This document shows, in pieces, positions 1-6,734 of a DNA stretch of 10,948 nt. The translations under genes and the position numbers were made by a program. The DNA is from JBDREF01 sp043820045. GTDB lineage: Bacteria > Planctomycetota > Phycisphaerae > Sedimentisphaerales > Anaerobacaceae. Below the pieces are notes generated by a model. The model did no database searches. It saw only the letters and a list, made by a program, of their open reading frames with translations, and had not been told where the DNA came from. Numbering within the stretch: position 1 is the first letter of the stretch; each line of letters begins with the position of its first letter. The DNA lies in NCBI GenBank assembly GCA_043820045.1, contig JBDREF010000191.1:1-10948 (forward strand). Direction: 5' to 3'.

Positions 1-1328
1 AGCTGCTGAATAGCAGGCCGGGAACGGGAGTTATTCTAAACGGGCCGGCGGGCAGGACGTCACATCTTTTCAGCAGGGACGAGTTCGGGGACGTCAAGGC
101 TCATATCGAGTTCATGGTACCGAAGGGCTCCAACTCCGGCGCGTATTTCATGGGCCGGTATGAGATCCAGGTCTTCGACAGTTGGGAAAAGGAATCGGAG
201 TATCCGGGCATCGAGTGCGGCGGCATCTACCAGCGATGGGACGATAACAGGCAGCCCAATGGCTACGAAGGGCATTCGCCTCGCGTCAACGCATCGCGGC
301 CGCCGGGCGAGTGGCAGACGTTTGACATCGTCTTCCGCGCACCTCGTTTTGACGACAACGGCCGAAAGGTCGCCGACGCCCGGTTCGAGAAGGTCGTCCA
401 TGACGGCGTCATCGTTCACGCAGATGTGGAGCTGACCGGGACGACCCGCGCCAGCGCGTATAGCGATGAGAAGCCGACAGGCCCGCTCATGCTGCAGGGT
501 GACCACGGGCCGGTGGCGTATCGCAATATCCGGATCGAGCCGGCGGGGCCTAATCCTTTCTTCGCGATGGATACGGCCACCGATCCGAAGAATCTCAGCG
601 CAAGCGAGCAGGCCGCTATGGTCAAACAGCTCGGGTATGCTGGGATGGGATGCACGGCCGGAAAAGGCCTGGCCGAAATGCTCCGGGAGCTGGACAACAG
701 CGGGCTGTGGCTTTTCACCGTCTATCTCGGCGTGAACATCGATTCCGACCAGCAGAAATACGGCCCGGAACTTAAAGAGACTATCGATATATTGAAGGGC
801 CGTAATGCGATTCTGTGGCTGTTCGTCAGGAGCAACAAGCTCAAGCCTTCCTCCCCTGCCGGCGACGAGCGCGCGGTGGAAATCATCCGGGAAATTGCAG
901 ATATCGCTGCCGAATCGGACGTGCGCGTGGCGCTGTATCCGCATTACGGCTTCTGGGTCGAACGCGTGGAAGACGCTGTCAGGGTAGTGAAGAAAGTGGA
1001 TCGCAGGAACGTCGGCGTGACGTTTAACCTGTGCCACTGGCTAATGGTCGATGACGAACGGAATATGAAGTCGCTGATCGAATCGGCGATGCCGCACTTG
1101 TTCGCGGTCTCGATAAACGGCGCCGACAGCGGCGGCAAAGACTGGAAGAGTCTGATTCAAACCTTAGACCGCGGCACATTCGATATGCGTCGGTTCTTGA
1201 AGACGCTGAGCAATTCAGGTTATACCGGCCCGATCGGATTCCAGGGCTACGGCATAGGCGGCGACGCCCGCGAAAACCTCAAGCGAACTATGGACGCCTG
1301 GCGCAAATTGAACGATTTGACAAGATAG
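1..1328 (+). CDS. DUF1080 domain fused to sugar-phosphate isomerase/epimerase-like TIM barrel (5' end missing)
   Basis: The reading frame is open from base 3 with no start in view, so the gene begins upstream of the window; an internal ATG at 114 lies inside the first domain and is not the true start. The first ~180 codons look like a DUF1080 (3-keto-disaccharide hydrolase, concanavalin-like sandwich) domain, with GSNSGAYFMGRYEIQVFDS and, near its end, MLQGDHGPVAYRNIRIEP, the usual closing strand of that family. The remainder (about 555-1320) resembles an AP_endonuc_2/xylose-isomerase-like barrel: VALYPHYGFWVE, then VGVTFNLCHWL with His at 1035-1037, then GPIGFQGYG. Members of the barrel family are metal-dependent isomerases or epimerases; the substrate cannot be told. 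The Asp expected in the DxxH-type motif is Asn here (NLCH, codon 1026). The role is inferred to be carbohydrate processing, with the DUF1080 part binding or acting on sugar. No terminator is obvious after the stop. Confidence 0.85.
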   Translation, partial: LLNSRPGTGVILNGPAGRTSHLFSRDEFGDVKAHIEFMVPKGSNSGAYFMGRYEIQVFDSWEKESEYPGIECGGIYQRWDDNRQPNGYEGHSPRVNASRPPGEWQTFDIVFRAPRFDDNGRKVADARFEKVVHDGVIVHADVELTGTTRASAYSDEKPTGPLMLQGDHGPVAYRNIRIEPAGPNPFFAMDTATDPKNLSASEQAAMVKQLGYAGMGCTAGKGLAEMLRELDNSGLWLFTVYLGVNIDSDQQKYGPELKETIDILKGRNAILWLFVRSNKLKPSSPAGDERAVEIIREIADIAAESDVRVALYPHYGFWVERVEDAVRVVKKVDRRNVGVTFNLCHWLMVDDERNMKSLIESAMPHLFAVSINGADSGGKDWKSLIQTLDRGTFDMRRFLKTLSNSGYTGPIGFQGYGIGGDARENLKRTMDAWRKLNDLTR

Positions 1329-1381
1329 CCCACGGCTCAAGTGAAAGTCAGGAATGTATCGATGTGCTCTTGATTTAGAGG

Positions 1382-1549
1382 CTATTTCTTCTTTTTACGG
1401 CAAGTCTTGCTTTTGCGGCACTGCGAACACCTGCTGTCACTGCACCATTGGCAGGAAAAACAGTCCTTGCATTTATGCTTGCTGCCTGCCTCGTCCGGCT
1501 CAGGCTCGTACACCAGGCCCGGGATTCCTCTGATTCTGCGATAAGCCAT
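1382..1549 (-). CDS. Cysteine-rich 55-residue miniprotein
   Basis: A short minus-strand frame runs from ATG (1549-1547) to TAG (1384-1382) and encodes 55 residues. The N-terminal half, starting MAYRRIRGIPGLVYEPEPDE, is Arg/Pro/acidic. The C-terminal half holds seven cysteines spaced C-x2-C-x2-C-x2-C-x4-C-x2-C-x5-C (residues 27, 30, 33, 36, 41, 44, 50), and the tail is RKKKK. Regular CxxC pairs plus a basic tail suggest a small zinc- or iron-sulphur-binding protein, possibly contacting nucleic acid; that is inference. No signal peptide is visible, so it is probably cytoplasmic. Upstream on its strand there is only a weak GGGA about ten bases from the ATG, so translation is not assured. It stands alone between two + strand genes. 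I do not recognise a family. The cysteine regularity, which chance rarely gives, is the main support. Confidence 0.55.
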   Translation of the reverse strand: MAYRRIRGIPGLVYEPEPDEAGSKHKCKDCFSCQWCSDSRCSQCRKSKTCRKKKK

Positions 1550-1730
1550 AGCTCACATTCCCAAGCGATATTGCATCAGGTTCCGGAAATTTGCGTTAGT
1601 CCTCGTTGACTACGCCGGCACACACCGGGCGGTTCGACCGAGTCCGACATTTTCGGCCCACCGATGTGTTCAAAATACCGCCTTTTGCACTTGCACATGG
1701 CGAATAAAGTGGTGCATTTTGCGATATTCC

Positions 1731-1739
1731 TGGTAATAT
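1731..1739 (+). promoter_or_regulatory. Possible extended -10 promoter for the 1807 gene
   Basis: TGGTAATAT fits the extended -10 pattern TGnTAnnaT and lies about 68 bases before the ATG at 1807. The hexamer seventeen bases upstream (GGTGCA) is a poor -35, so this is only a candidate. The rest of 1550-1800 shows no gene I can support. Confidence 0.22.
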
Positions 1740-1806
1740 AGGCGTGTTTGAACGCCTCCATGTGAGGATTTTCTGTTTGCAGGCAGACGAACTGAACAGG
1801 TGATTG

Positions 1807-2106
1807 ATGGAAACTCTAAAGTTATTGCGTGATTATTTTCCGATGGCGGTTTTTACCGGTAAGTGCCTTGTGTTCATAAGCGAGGACTACCGCGTTGAGC
1901 TTACCGAGCACAAAGACAGCGATTTTACCAGCTCCCAGGGCACGCCCTCGGTCATACGCGTCAGGATCTTCAAGAGAACACTGGAAGGCCAGCTCATACA
2001 GGGGTATTATGAAGATTTTCAGCTTGCCTCGCTGGGCGAGCTTGCAGAGCAGATTGAGAAGTACGTACAATTGGCGATCGGTACAAACCTGCGGGAGAAC
2101 GTCTGA
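1807..2106 (+). CDS. Hypothetical protein, 99 residues
   Basis: I do not recognise this protein. It is a small, soluble-looking acidic/mixed alpha-beta product beginning METLKLLRDYFPMAVFTG, with no signal peptide, no membrane segment and only one cysteine. The central part (VIRVRIFKRTLEGQLIQGYY) alternates like beta strands, and the end (LGELAEQIEKYVQLAIG) looks like an amphipathic helix. The ATG at 1807 is preferred over the TTG at 1804 because ACAGG at 1796-1800 is then six bases upstream, while the TTG would leave almost no spacing. The stop TGA ends at 2106, where an inverted-repeat element begins. The DUF167 gene follows 130 bases later on the same strand, so co-transcription is possible but not shown. 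It could be a lineage-restricted cytoplasmic protein; function unknown. Confidence 0.6.
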   Translation: METLKLLRDYFPMAVFTGKCLVFISEDYRVELTEHKDSDFTSSQGTPSVIRVRIFKRTLEGQLIQGYYEDFQLASLGELAEQIEKYVQLAIGTNLRENV

Positions 2107-2213
2107 ATTGTCGATTTACTATTGACTATTTACAATTGCGGCACGCCGCAACGCGATTGACCGCGATTGGGAACCCGGGCCAATAGTCAATGGAAAACAG
2201 TAAACAGTCAATT
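2106..2213. repeat. Imperfect inverted-repeat element between two genes
   Basis: Two 33-base arms, 2106-2138 and 2181-2213, are inverted copies of one another at about 24 of 33 positions by eye, including a perfect ATTGACTATT (2121-2130) / AATAGTCAAT (2182-2191) pair. The 42-base centre holds a GC-rich palindrome, GCGGC-AC-GCCGC (2138-2149), and an 8-base direct repeat CGCGATTG (2152-2159 and 2162-2169). The AT-rich arms contrast with the GC-rich centre and with the flanking genes. The shape suits a small non-autonomous (MITE-like) or intergenic palindromic repeat, or an RNA hairpin between the 1807 and 2237 genes. Mobility is an inference; no flanking target duplication was identified. Confidence 0.5.
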
Positions 2214-2236
2214 ATGTCTGGGGGCCAATCAGTGAC

Positions 2237-2551
2237 ATGGCGAATCTGACGATTCACGAACTCGACGATGGTACGGTTTTTGTGGCGAAAATTGTGCCCG
2301 GCAGCAGCGGGTCGACGCGGATATGCGGGCTGCTCGACGGGATGCTGAAGGTCAAGGTCTCCGCCGCACCTGAGAAAGGAAAAGCCAATCAATGCCTTCT
2401 GAAGTTCCTGGCCAAAGAGCTTGGCGTCAAAAAGAACGCAGTCGGCATAATCTCCGGCCAAACCGGTCCGGTCAAGCAGGTGAAGGTTTCGGGAATTTCT
2501 GCCGATACGCTGCTGAAGAAGTTGAATCTCGGTAAACAGGACATTGGTTAA
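2237..2551 (+). CDS. DUF167 / YggU family protein
   Basis: A 104-residue cytoplasmic protein of the DUF167 (UPF0235, YggU-like) family. The family signature is clear: MLKVKVSAAPEKGKANQCLL carries the Val/Ala-Pro-x3-GKAN turn (GKAN at 48-51), followed by LAKELGV and then GIISGQTGPVKQVKV, the conserved G-x-x-x-x-x-K strand. The length matches the family's usual ~100 residues. The biochemical role of the family is not established; structures show a small alpha/beta fold. The start ATG at 2237 has only a G-rich stretch (2220-2224) upstream as a possible ribosome site. Its TAA overlaps the ATG of the MATE gene by one base (TAATG, 2549-2553), so the two are probably translated in a coupled way and transcribed together. 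The family call is secure; the function is not. Confidence 0.9.
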   Translation: MANLTIHELDDGTVFVAKIVPGSSGSTRICGLLDGMLKVKVSAAPEKGKANQCLLKFLAKELGVKKNAVGIISGQTGPVKQVKVSGISADTLLKKLNLGKQDIG

Positions 2552-3975
2552 TGACTGACGAACCAAGGCTCGAAGTCCAAAGCGAGGTCGACGAGACCTC
2601 GCTTGCATATATGCTGAAGTTATCCGCACCGATGGTCGTGACGACCATATCCTTTACAATCATGCAGTTCGTGGACCGGCTCATGGTCTCGCGTCTGGGC
2701 ACGGATGCGCTTGCTGCGATTTTGCCGGCCGCATACGTCAGTTTCCTGTCCGGCGGGTTCGCCATAGGCGCGCTGACGAGTCTTAACACGTTTGTCAGTC
2801 AAAGTCTGGGCAGAGGCGACAAGCGGGGCTGCTCAAATTACTACTGGCAGGCAACATACATGGGACTTGCTTATTCTCTGGTCATAGTGGTAATCATGTG
2901 GCCGACTGCACCATGGGTGTTCAGGCTTATGGGCCAGCCGGAAACAATAATCGGGATGGAAGTCATATATCTGCGAATCATGCTTTACGCTCACGTCCTG
3001 GCGGTTATCAACTGGTCGAGCGGCCAGTTCTTCATGGGCATACATCGCCCAATCGTCACGATGTTTGCATCCCTGTGCGGGCAGGTGGTCAACGTGGCGG
3101 CCAACTACGTGCTGATTTTCGGCAAGCTGGGCTTTCCGGCGATGGGGATTGCAGGCGCCGGCTGGGGGACTTTCATCGGGATAGGCGTCGGCGCCGTAAT
3201 AAACGTGGCGATCTTCCTGGGCAGCGGCATGAACGAAGCTTACAACTCCAGACGAACCATGAGTCTGGATTTGGGCAAGATGTACGACCTGCTGAAGGTG
3301 GGGCTGCCGGCGGGATTCGGATTGACGGTAAACGTCGGGTTCTGGGGGATGATCCTGTTTGCCCTTGTCGGCAAGTTCGGCACCGAAGCGCTGGCGGCAA
3401 CCAGCGCGGTCCTGTCGTACACGAGCCTTTCGGTCATGCCGGTTGTGGGTATGGGTACGGCCCTGACCGCGGCGGTGGGAAGAACTATAGGCCGGGGCAG
3501 GAAAGACCTCGCCCTGAAACAAACCAGCGTTTGCCTGAGAGTTTCAATGATTTACATGGGGCTCGTGGGGATTTGCTTTTTCGTATTCAGAGACGCGCTT
3601 ATGAGATTCTGGTCCACCGACGGGCACGTTATTAAAGCCGGGGTCGATATTTTGATTTGTGCCGCGATATATCAGGCGTTTCACGCGGCACGCACCATTT
3701 ACAGCGGCTCGCTGCGCGGGGCCGGCGACACGGTCTGGCTGGCAGTCATCTCGGCGGTCGGCGCAGTGCTTATTCTGGGACTGGGCGGCGCAATCATCGC
3801 CTGGCTGTTCCCGGGCCTCGAAGCACTCGGACCCTGGATAGCCGCTACGGTGAGCATCATTTCGGTGGGGCTTGCCAACCGCTGGCGATTCAAGAGCAAG
3901 AAGTGGATGAACATAGACCTGTTCGAGCGCCGCCGGGCCGGCGTGCCGTTTCGCGACGGGGCGGGAGTTCAGTAG
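2551..3975 (+). CDS. MATE family multidrug/toxic-compound efflux transporter
   Basis: A 474-residue inner-membrane protein of the MATE family, which exports drugs or metabolites in exchange for Na+ or H+. Length and about twelve hydrophobic segments fit. The N-lobe signature lies in the first membrane segment and loop: IMQFVDRLMVSRLGTDALAA, with Asp42 and LGTDALAA at 49-56. The internal pseudo-repeat of the second lobe shows as FGTEALAA at about 276-283. Other family-like stretches are NVAANYVLIFGKLGFPAMGI and AGAGWGTFIGIG after the fourth or fifth segment, and YSGSLRGAGDT in the second lobe. The N-terminus is a short acidic cytoplasmic tail. The start overlaps the DUF167 stop, with CAGG about ten bases upstream. 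The gene converges on the DUF1080 lipoprotein with only 12 bases between stops and no clear terminator. Substrate and coupling ion cannot be assigned. Confidence 0.93.
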   Translation: MTDEPRLEVQSEVDETSLAYMLKLSAPMVVTTISFTIMQFVDRLMVSRLGTDALAAILPAAYVSFLSGGFAIGALTSLNTFVSQSLGRGDKRGCSNYYWQATYMGLAYSLVIVVIMWPTAPWVFRLMGQPETIIGMEVIYLRIMLYAHVLAVINWSSGQFFMGIHRPIVTMFASLCGQVVNVAANYVLIFGKLGFPAMGIAGAGWGTFIGIGVGAVINVAIFLGSGMNEAYNSRRTMSLDLGKMYDLLKVGLPAGFGLTVNVGFWGMILFALVGKFGTEALAATSAVLSYTSLSVMPVVGMGTALTAAVGRTIGRGRKDLALKQTSVCLRVSMIYMGLVGICFFVFRDALMRFWSTDGHVIKAGVDILICAAIYQAFHAARTIYSGSLRGAGDTVWLAVISAVGAVLILGLGGAIIAWLFPGLEALGPWIAATVSIISVGLANRWRFKSKKWMNIDLFERRRAGVPFRDGAGVQ

Positions 3976-3987
3976 AGCGCCCGTGCG

Positions 3988-4809
3988 TCAATCGGCCAGC
4001 GTTCTCAGGCGAATGTTGCGAATCGCCCCGGCCGTCTGCCATGTTGCCACACCCAGAGGATGACACAAGTCCATTTCAGCCCGCGTATCGATCTTTCGGC
4101 CGGTTATGTCCATATCGACGAGCGGCTCCTCACCTTCTTCCTCGAGCCATGCCTGAATCCTGTTGGGGGTGACGCGCACCCGAGCGTGGTACCATTTGCC
4201 CTTCTCGAATGAGACGAACCGGGTGGTCTCGTTGTTGGCCGCGTCGTAGTAGTCGATGTTGGACAGCCCGCAGAGCGAGCCGCCCCACCCGCCGAGGATA
4301 AGCGAGCAGCAGTTCTCGTTCACTGGGAAGGTAAGACCGCAGAAGAAGTCGCTTCCGCTGACCCGCATCGCTTCGAGCGTGATCTCATAGTTCATTCGGA
4401 CGACCGGGCCGTCCCATGTCACGCCGGTCATGTCGTTGCCCATTTCGAGGAAGATACTGCCGTCCTTGACATGGACATCGCCCTGCCCGCCGAAGTCGGT
4501 AATCTTCCAATTGCCCAGCGTCTTGCCGTCGAACAGCTCTGTCTCGCTCGGCTGTGCAGCCGGCGCCTGGCTCGGCTCGGCCGGTACGTCCTGCGGGCCG
4601 GCGTCGTGACAAGCTCCGATAAAGACGGCACTGAGAATCAGTAAAGCGTACAGTGCGGTAGCGTGTGCAAAATTTATTTTGCACACGCGGGATGAACATA
4701 TCCGCGTGTGCAACAAGTGCCCAAGGTACAAGTTGCACACCCTACGAAGCTTGCGGCCGGACGTGCGATTAGACAACCTGTCGGCGAAAACAGCATACCT
4801 TGCACCCAT
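3988..4809 (-). CDS. DUF1080-domain lipoprotein with unusually long N-terminus
   Basis: A minus-strand exported protein. LLILSAVFIGAC ends in a good lipobox (IGAC; Cys codon 4611-4609), so the mature form is probably lipid-anchored. A Pro/Ala/Gln linker precedes a DUF1080-like sandwich domain starting ELFDGKTLGNWKITDF and ending GAIRNIRLRTL, as in 3-keto-disaccharide hydrolase-like proteins. The start is uncertain. ATG 4809 (or ATG 4812) has GGGAG just upstream and gives 273 residues, but the lipobox Cys is then residue 67, far beyond the usual 20-30. The excess comes from the palindromic element at 4658-4745, which is read in frame. A GTG at 4686 inside the element would give a normal 26-residue signal, but has no ribosome site. 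An ATG at 4830 has no ribosome site either. Six cysteines in the mature domain are possible disulphides. Role: inferred sugar binding or hydrolysis at the envelope. Confidence 0.85.
   Translation of the reverse strand: MGARYAVFADRLSNRTSGRKLRRVCNLYLGHLLHTRICSSRVCKINFAHATALYALLILSAVFIGACHDAGPQDVPAEPSQAPAAQPSETELFDGKTLGNWKITDFGGQGDVHVKDGSIFLEMGNDMTGVTWDGPVVRMNYEITLEAMRVSGSDFFCGLTFPVNENCCSLILGGWGGSLCGLSNIDYYDAANNETTRFVSFEKGKWYHARVRVTPNRIQAWLEEEGEEPLVDMDITGRKIDTRAEMDLCHPLGVATWQTAGAIRNIRLRTLAD
4658..4745. repeat. 88-base palindromic element inside the lipoprotein gene
   Basis: The octamer GTGTGCAA occurs four times in alternating orientation: 4663-4670 (+), 4679-4686 (-), 4706-4713 (+), 4733-4740 (-). 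It builds three overlapping hairpins: a perfect 13-base-arm palindrome with a 2-base loop (4661-4688), a 10-base pair GCACACGCGG/CCGCGTGTGC (4681-4690 with 4702-4711), and a 9-base pair GTGTGCAAC/GTTGCACAC (4706-4714 with 4732-4740). The outer ends, GTAGCGTGTGCAA and the complement of TTGCACACCCTAC, match at 12 of 13 bases, which gives the element boundaries. It is read without a stop within the lipoprotein frame. No target-site duplication is evident. Confidence 0.65.
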
Positions 4810-4838
4810 CATATTTCTCCCGTCATTCAAGAATTACA

Positions 4839-4867
4839 TTGAATAAAATGGCCATAGAAACTACACT
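4839..4867 (+). promoter_or_regulatory. Candidate sigma70-type promoter for the TPR gene
   Basis: TTGAAT (4839-4844) and TACACT (4862-4867) are separated by 17 bases, four of six matches each to consensus. They sit in the 76-base gap between divergent genes. Transcription from here would give a very short leader before the AGGTG ribosome site (4875-4879) and ATG 4886, which lowers confidence. No equally good promoter is seen for the opposite-strand lipoprotein. Confidence 0.35.
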
Positions 4868-4885
4868 ATACAACAGGTGTGACCG

Positions 4886-6493
4886 ATGAAAAAGATTTTT
4901 CCGGCAATAATTTGTGTTCTGATTTTCTCGCCCGTGGTTGCTGCGCGCCGAAACGTACCACTGGCCAACGAGAACAAGACGGGCCTGTACGCAAGGTCGA
5001 TTGAACAGGTGCTCCGGCTCAGAGAAGAGGAGGTTGACCTGGCCACCGCCGCCTTGATTGTCTCAGAGCGCTGGAGCAATATGGTGCACGGCCGCAGATA
5101 CCTCGCAAGGCTGGATGATATAGCCCTGGAAATCCGCGACAGGCTCGACCGCAAGAAGCTCACGGCCAACTACAGGGCGGTCCCGGTTATAAACGAGTAT
5201 TTGTTCGATGAGCTGGGGTTCAGATCCATCGCAGAGGCAAGCGATCCTAACAGTCTGTTTCTGCACACCGTGATGGATGAGAAACGTGGATACTGCCTGA
5301 GTCTGTCGATCCTTTATCTGTCAATCGGAGAACGGCTCGGGCTGCCTTTGTACGGCGTGGTCGTGCCGGGGCATTTTTTCGTCAGGTACGACGACGGGCA
5401 GGTACGATTCAATATTGAGACAACGAGCAAAGGTGGAAACGCCGACGACGAGCATTATATCAGCAAATTCAAAGTGCCGGCGGGCGGCAGCAACGGCGTC
5501 TACATGAAGAATCTGAACAAGATTCAGACCTTGGGCTGCTTCTTTAATAATCTTGGCAACAGCTACAGCGACGTCGGCAACATGGAAGCGGCGTTGCAGG
5601 CTTTCGAGCGAGCGGTGGAGATAAACCCGACATTGTCCGAATCCCGCGCAAACCTGGGCAACGTTTACCTCAAGAAAGGCCGTATAGCAGACGCGATAAG
5701 GGAGTACCGCACGGCGCTTCAGATCAATCCGCATGACGCCAAGACGCACAACAATCTTGGAAACGCATACACCCAGCAGGACCAGTTGAACTACGCAGTA
5801 TCTCAATATGTACGGGCGATCGGACTGGACCCAAATTTTGTGGATGCTTACAAGAATCTGGCCATAGTTTACGCCAAGCAGCAGAGGCACGGCCAGGCGA
5901 TAGCAGAATTGAAGAAAGCACTTGCCATGGCCCCGAACGACGCCGGCTGTTACAGCCAGTTGGGGGACGCGTATAACCAGTTGGACAACCAAACCCAGGC
6001 AATTGCCAACTATAAGAAAGCGCTGCAAATCAACCAGAATCTTGCCGAGGCCCATTATGGGCTGGCGCTTTGCTACAGCAAACTGGGACTGGTTGAAGAT
6101 GAGATTTGGGAATATAGGAGAGTTCTTGCCATTCAGCCCGACATGCTGGCCGCTTTGGTAAATCTGGGCAATGCGTACTTCGGCCAGGAAAAGTACAACA
6201 TGGCCCTCGAACAGTACAAGAAGGCCGCCCGGATAGAGCCGGACAACTCAATGGTGCATTACAATCTTGGGGCCGCGTATTCCAAGAACAAGGACTACGA
6301 GCAGTCGGTGGCCGCGTACCTCCGCGCGGTGCAGCTCGACCCGAAGCTTGGCGATGCGCATTACGCACTCGCCGTCGGTTTCTATCAATTGAGCAAGTAC
6401 GACCTTGCCTGGAAGCACATCAAGACCGCCCAGCAATTGGGCGTAGAGGTAACACAGGAGCAGCTCGACGCCATAAAGAGCCGATTAAAATAG
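4886..6493 (+). CDS. Secreted protein: SirB1-like transglutaminase-fold domain plus nine TPRs
   Basis: A 535-residue exported protein. MKKIFPAIICVLIFSPVVAA is a signal peptide with probable cleavage near residue 20. Residues ~95-200 resemble the SirB1/transglutaminase-core-2 fold: VINEYLFDELGF, then RGYCLSLSILYL with the candidate nucleophile Cys137, then VVVPGHFFVRY with His163, then FNIETT, where Asn176 or Glu178 would be the third residue. The Cys-His pair is retained, so it could be an active cysteine peptidase-like enzyme, though many family members are catalytically uncertain. From 217 to 522 there are nine tandem TPRs of exactly 34 residues from residue 251 on, with NLGNAY and AL.INP signatures; such arrays bind protein partners. 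The start has ACAGGTG eight bases upstream. The gene ends in an intrinsic terminator, so it is probably monocistronic. Location is likely periplasmic; partner unknown. Confidence 0.9.
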   Translation: MKKIFPAIICVLIFSPVVAARRNVPLANENKTGLYARSIEQVLRLREEEVDLATAALIVSERWSNMVHGRRYLARLDDIALEIRDRLDRKKLTANYRAVPVINEYLFDELGFRSIAEASDPNSLFLHTVMDEKRGYCLSLSILYLSIGERLGLPLYGVVVPGHFFVRYDDGQVRFNIETTSKGGNADDEHYISKFKVPAGGSNGVYMKNLNKIQTLGCFFNNLGNSYSDVGNMEAALQAFERAVEINPTLSESRANLGNVYLKKGRIADAIREYRTALQINPHDAKTHNNLGNAYTQQDQLNYAVSQYVRAIGLDPNFVDAYKNLAIVYAKQQRHGQAIAELKKALAMAPNDAGCYSQLGDAYNQLDNQTQAIANYKKALQINQNLAEAHYGLALCYSKLGLVEDEIWEYRRVLAIQPDMLAALVNLGNAYFGQEKYNMALEQYKKAARIEPDNSMVHYNLGAAYSKNKDYEQSVAAYLRAVQLDPKLGDAHYALAVGFYQLSKYDLAWKHIKTAQQLGVEVTQEQLDAIKSRLK

Positions 6494-6515
6494 TCTAAAT
6501 CGCCTCAAAAACCCT

Positions 6516-6543
6516 CAGCCGGGCCCAATCTTGGCTGTTTTTT
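6516..6543 (+). terminator. Intrinsic terminator after the TPR gene
   Basis: CAGCC (6516-6520) pairs with GGCTG (6533-6537), extendable by G-T pairs to about eight base pairs around a CCCAAT loop, and is followed at once by six T (6538-6543). It lies 23 bases after the TPR stop codon. Confidence 0.75.
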
Positions 6544-6592
6544 CAAGAACTCCCGTAACAAATTGCCCCTTTCAGCGTCTATTTCCTTGAGC

Positions 6593-6620
6593 TTGATTGC
6601 TCCGCGCAAAACCGTATAAT
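6593..6620 (+). promoter_or_regulatory. Sigma70-type promoter for first glycine-zipper gene
   Basis: TTGATT (6593-6598), a 16-base spacer and a perfect TATAAT (6615-6620). Initiation near 6627 would leave a leader of about 108 bases before ATG 6735. The leader contains an inverted pair TCCGGC (6634-6639) / GCCGGA (6662-6667). The longer reading frame from TTG 6597 overlaps this promoter, which argues against that start. Confidence 0.6.
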
Positions 6621-6734
6621 TGTCATGGCTTCCTCCGGCGAGTGCGTATTTTCTCCGCGTGGCCGGAAAAACGTGGCGCAAAAGGACTGTTCAAGGTGCA
6701 AACAGACAACGAATATCTAATTCAGGAGCCCGGA

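Noticed and set aside
60..1037. Long minus-strand frame of 325 codons opposite the first gene
   Set aside because: It lies antisense to a well-supported domain-bearing gene and looks like a high-GC mirror frame; its protein shows no recognisable family.
1359..1400. CTCT...AGAG hairpin followed by T-rich DNA after the first gene, as a terminator
   Set aside because: A four-base stem is too weak and the T-rich stretch is interrupted and not adjacent.
1621..1645. GGTTCGACC, tRNA T-arm-like motif
   Set aside because: The flanking bases do not form a 5-bp T stem, and no acceptor, D or anticodon arms can be laid out around it.
1576..1761. Minus-strand 61-codon frame with several Cys and basic residues
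   Set aside because: No ribosome site upstream of its ATG, no recognisable domain and an irregular cysteine pattern; it may be chance in a gene-free stretch. Not excluded outright.
2833..3522. Long minus-strand frame of 229 codons opposite the MATE gene
   Set aside because: His/Arg/Gln-rich shadow of a clear membrane protein gene.
3976..3987. Bidirectional terminator between the convergent MATE and lipoprotein genes
   Set aside because: Only 12 bases separate the stops and no hairpin with T tracts is visible.
5321..6055. Minus-strand 244-codon frame opposite the TPR region
   Set aside because: Its repeat-like composition is the mirror of the 102-base TPR coding repeats.
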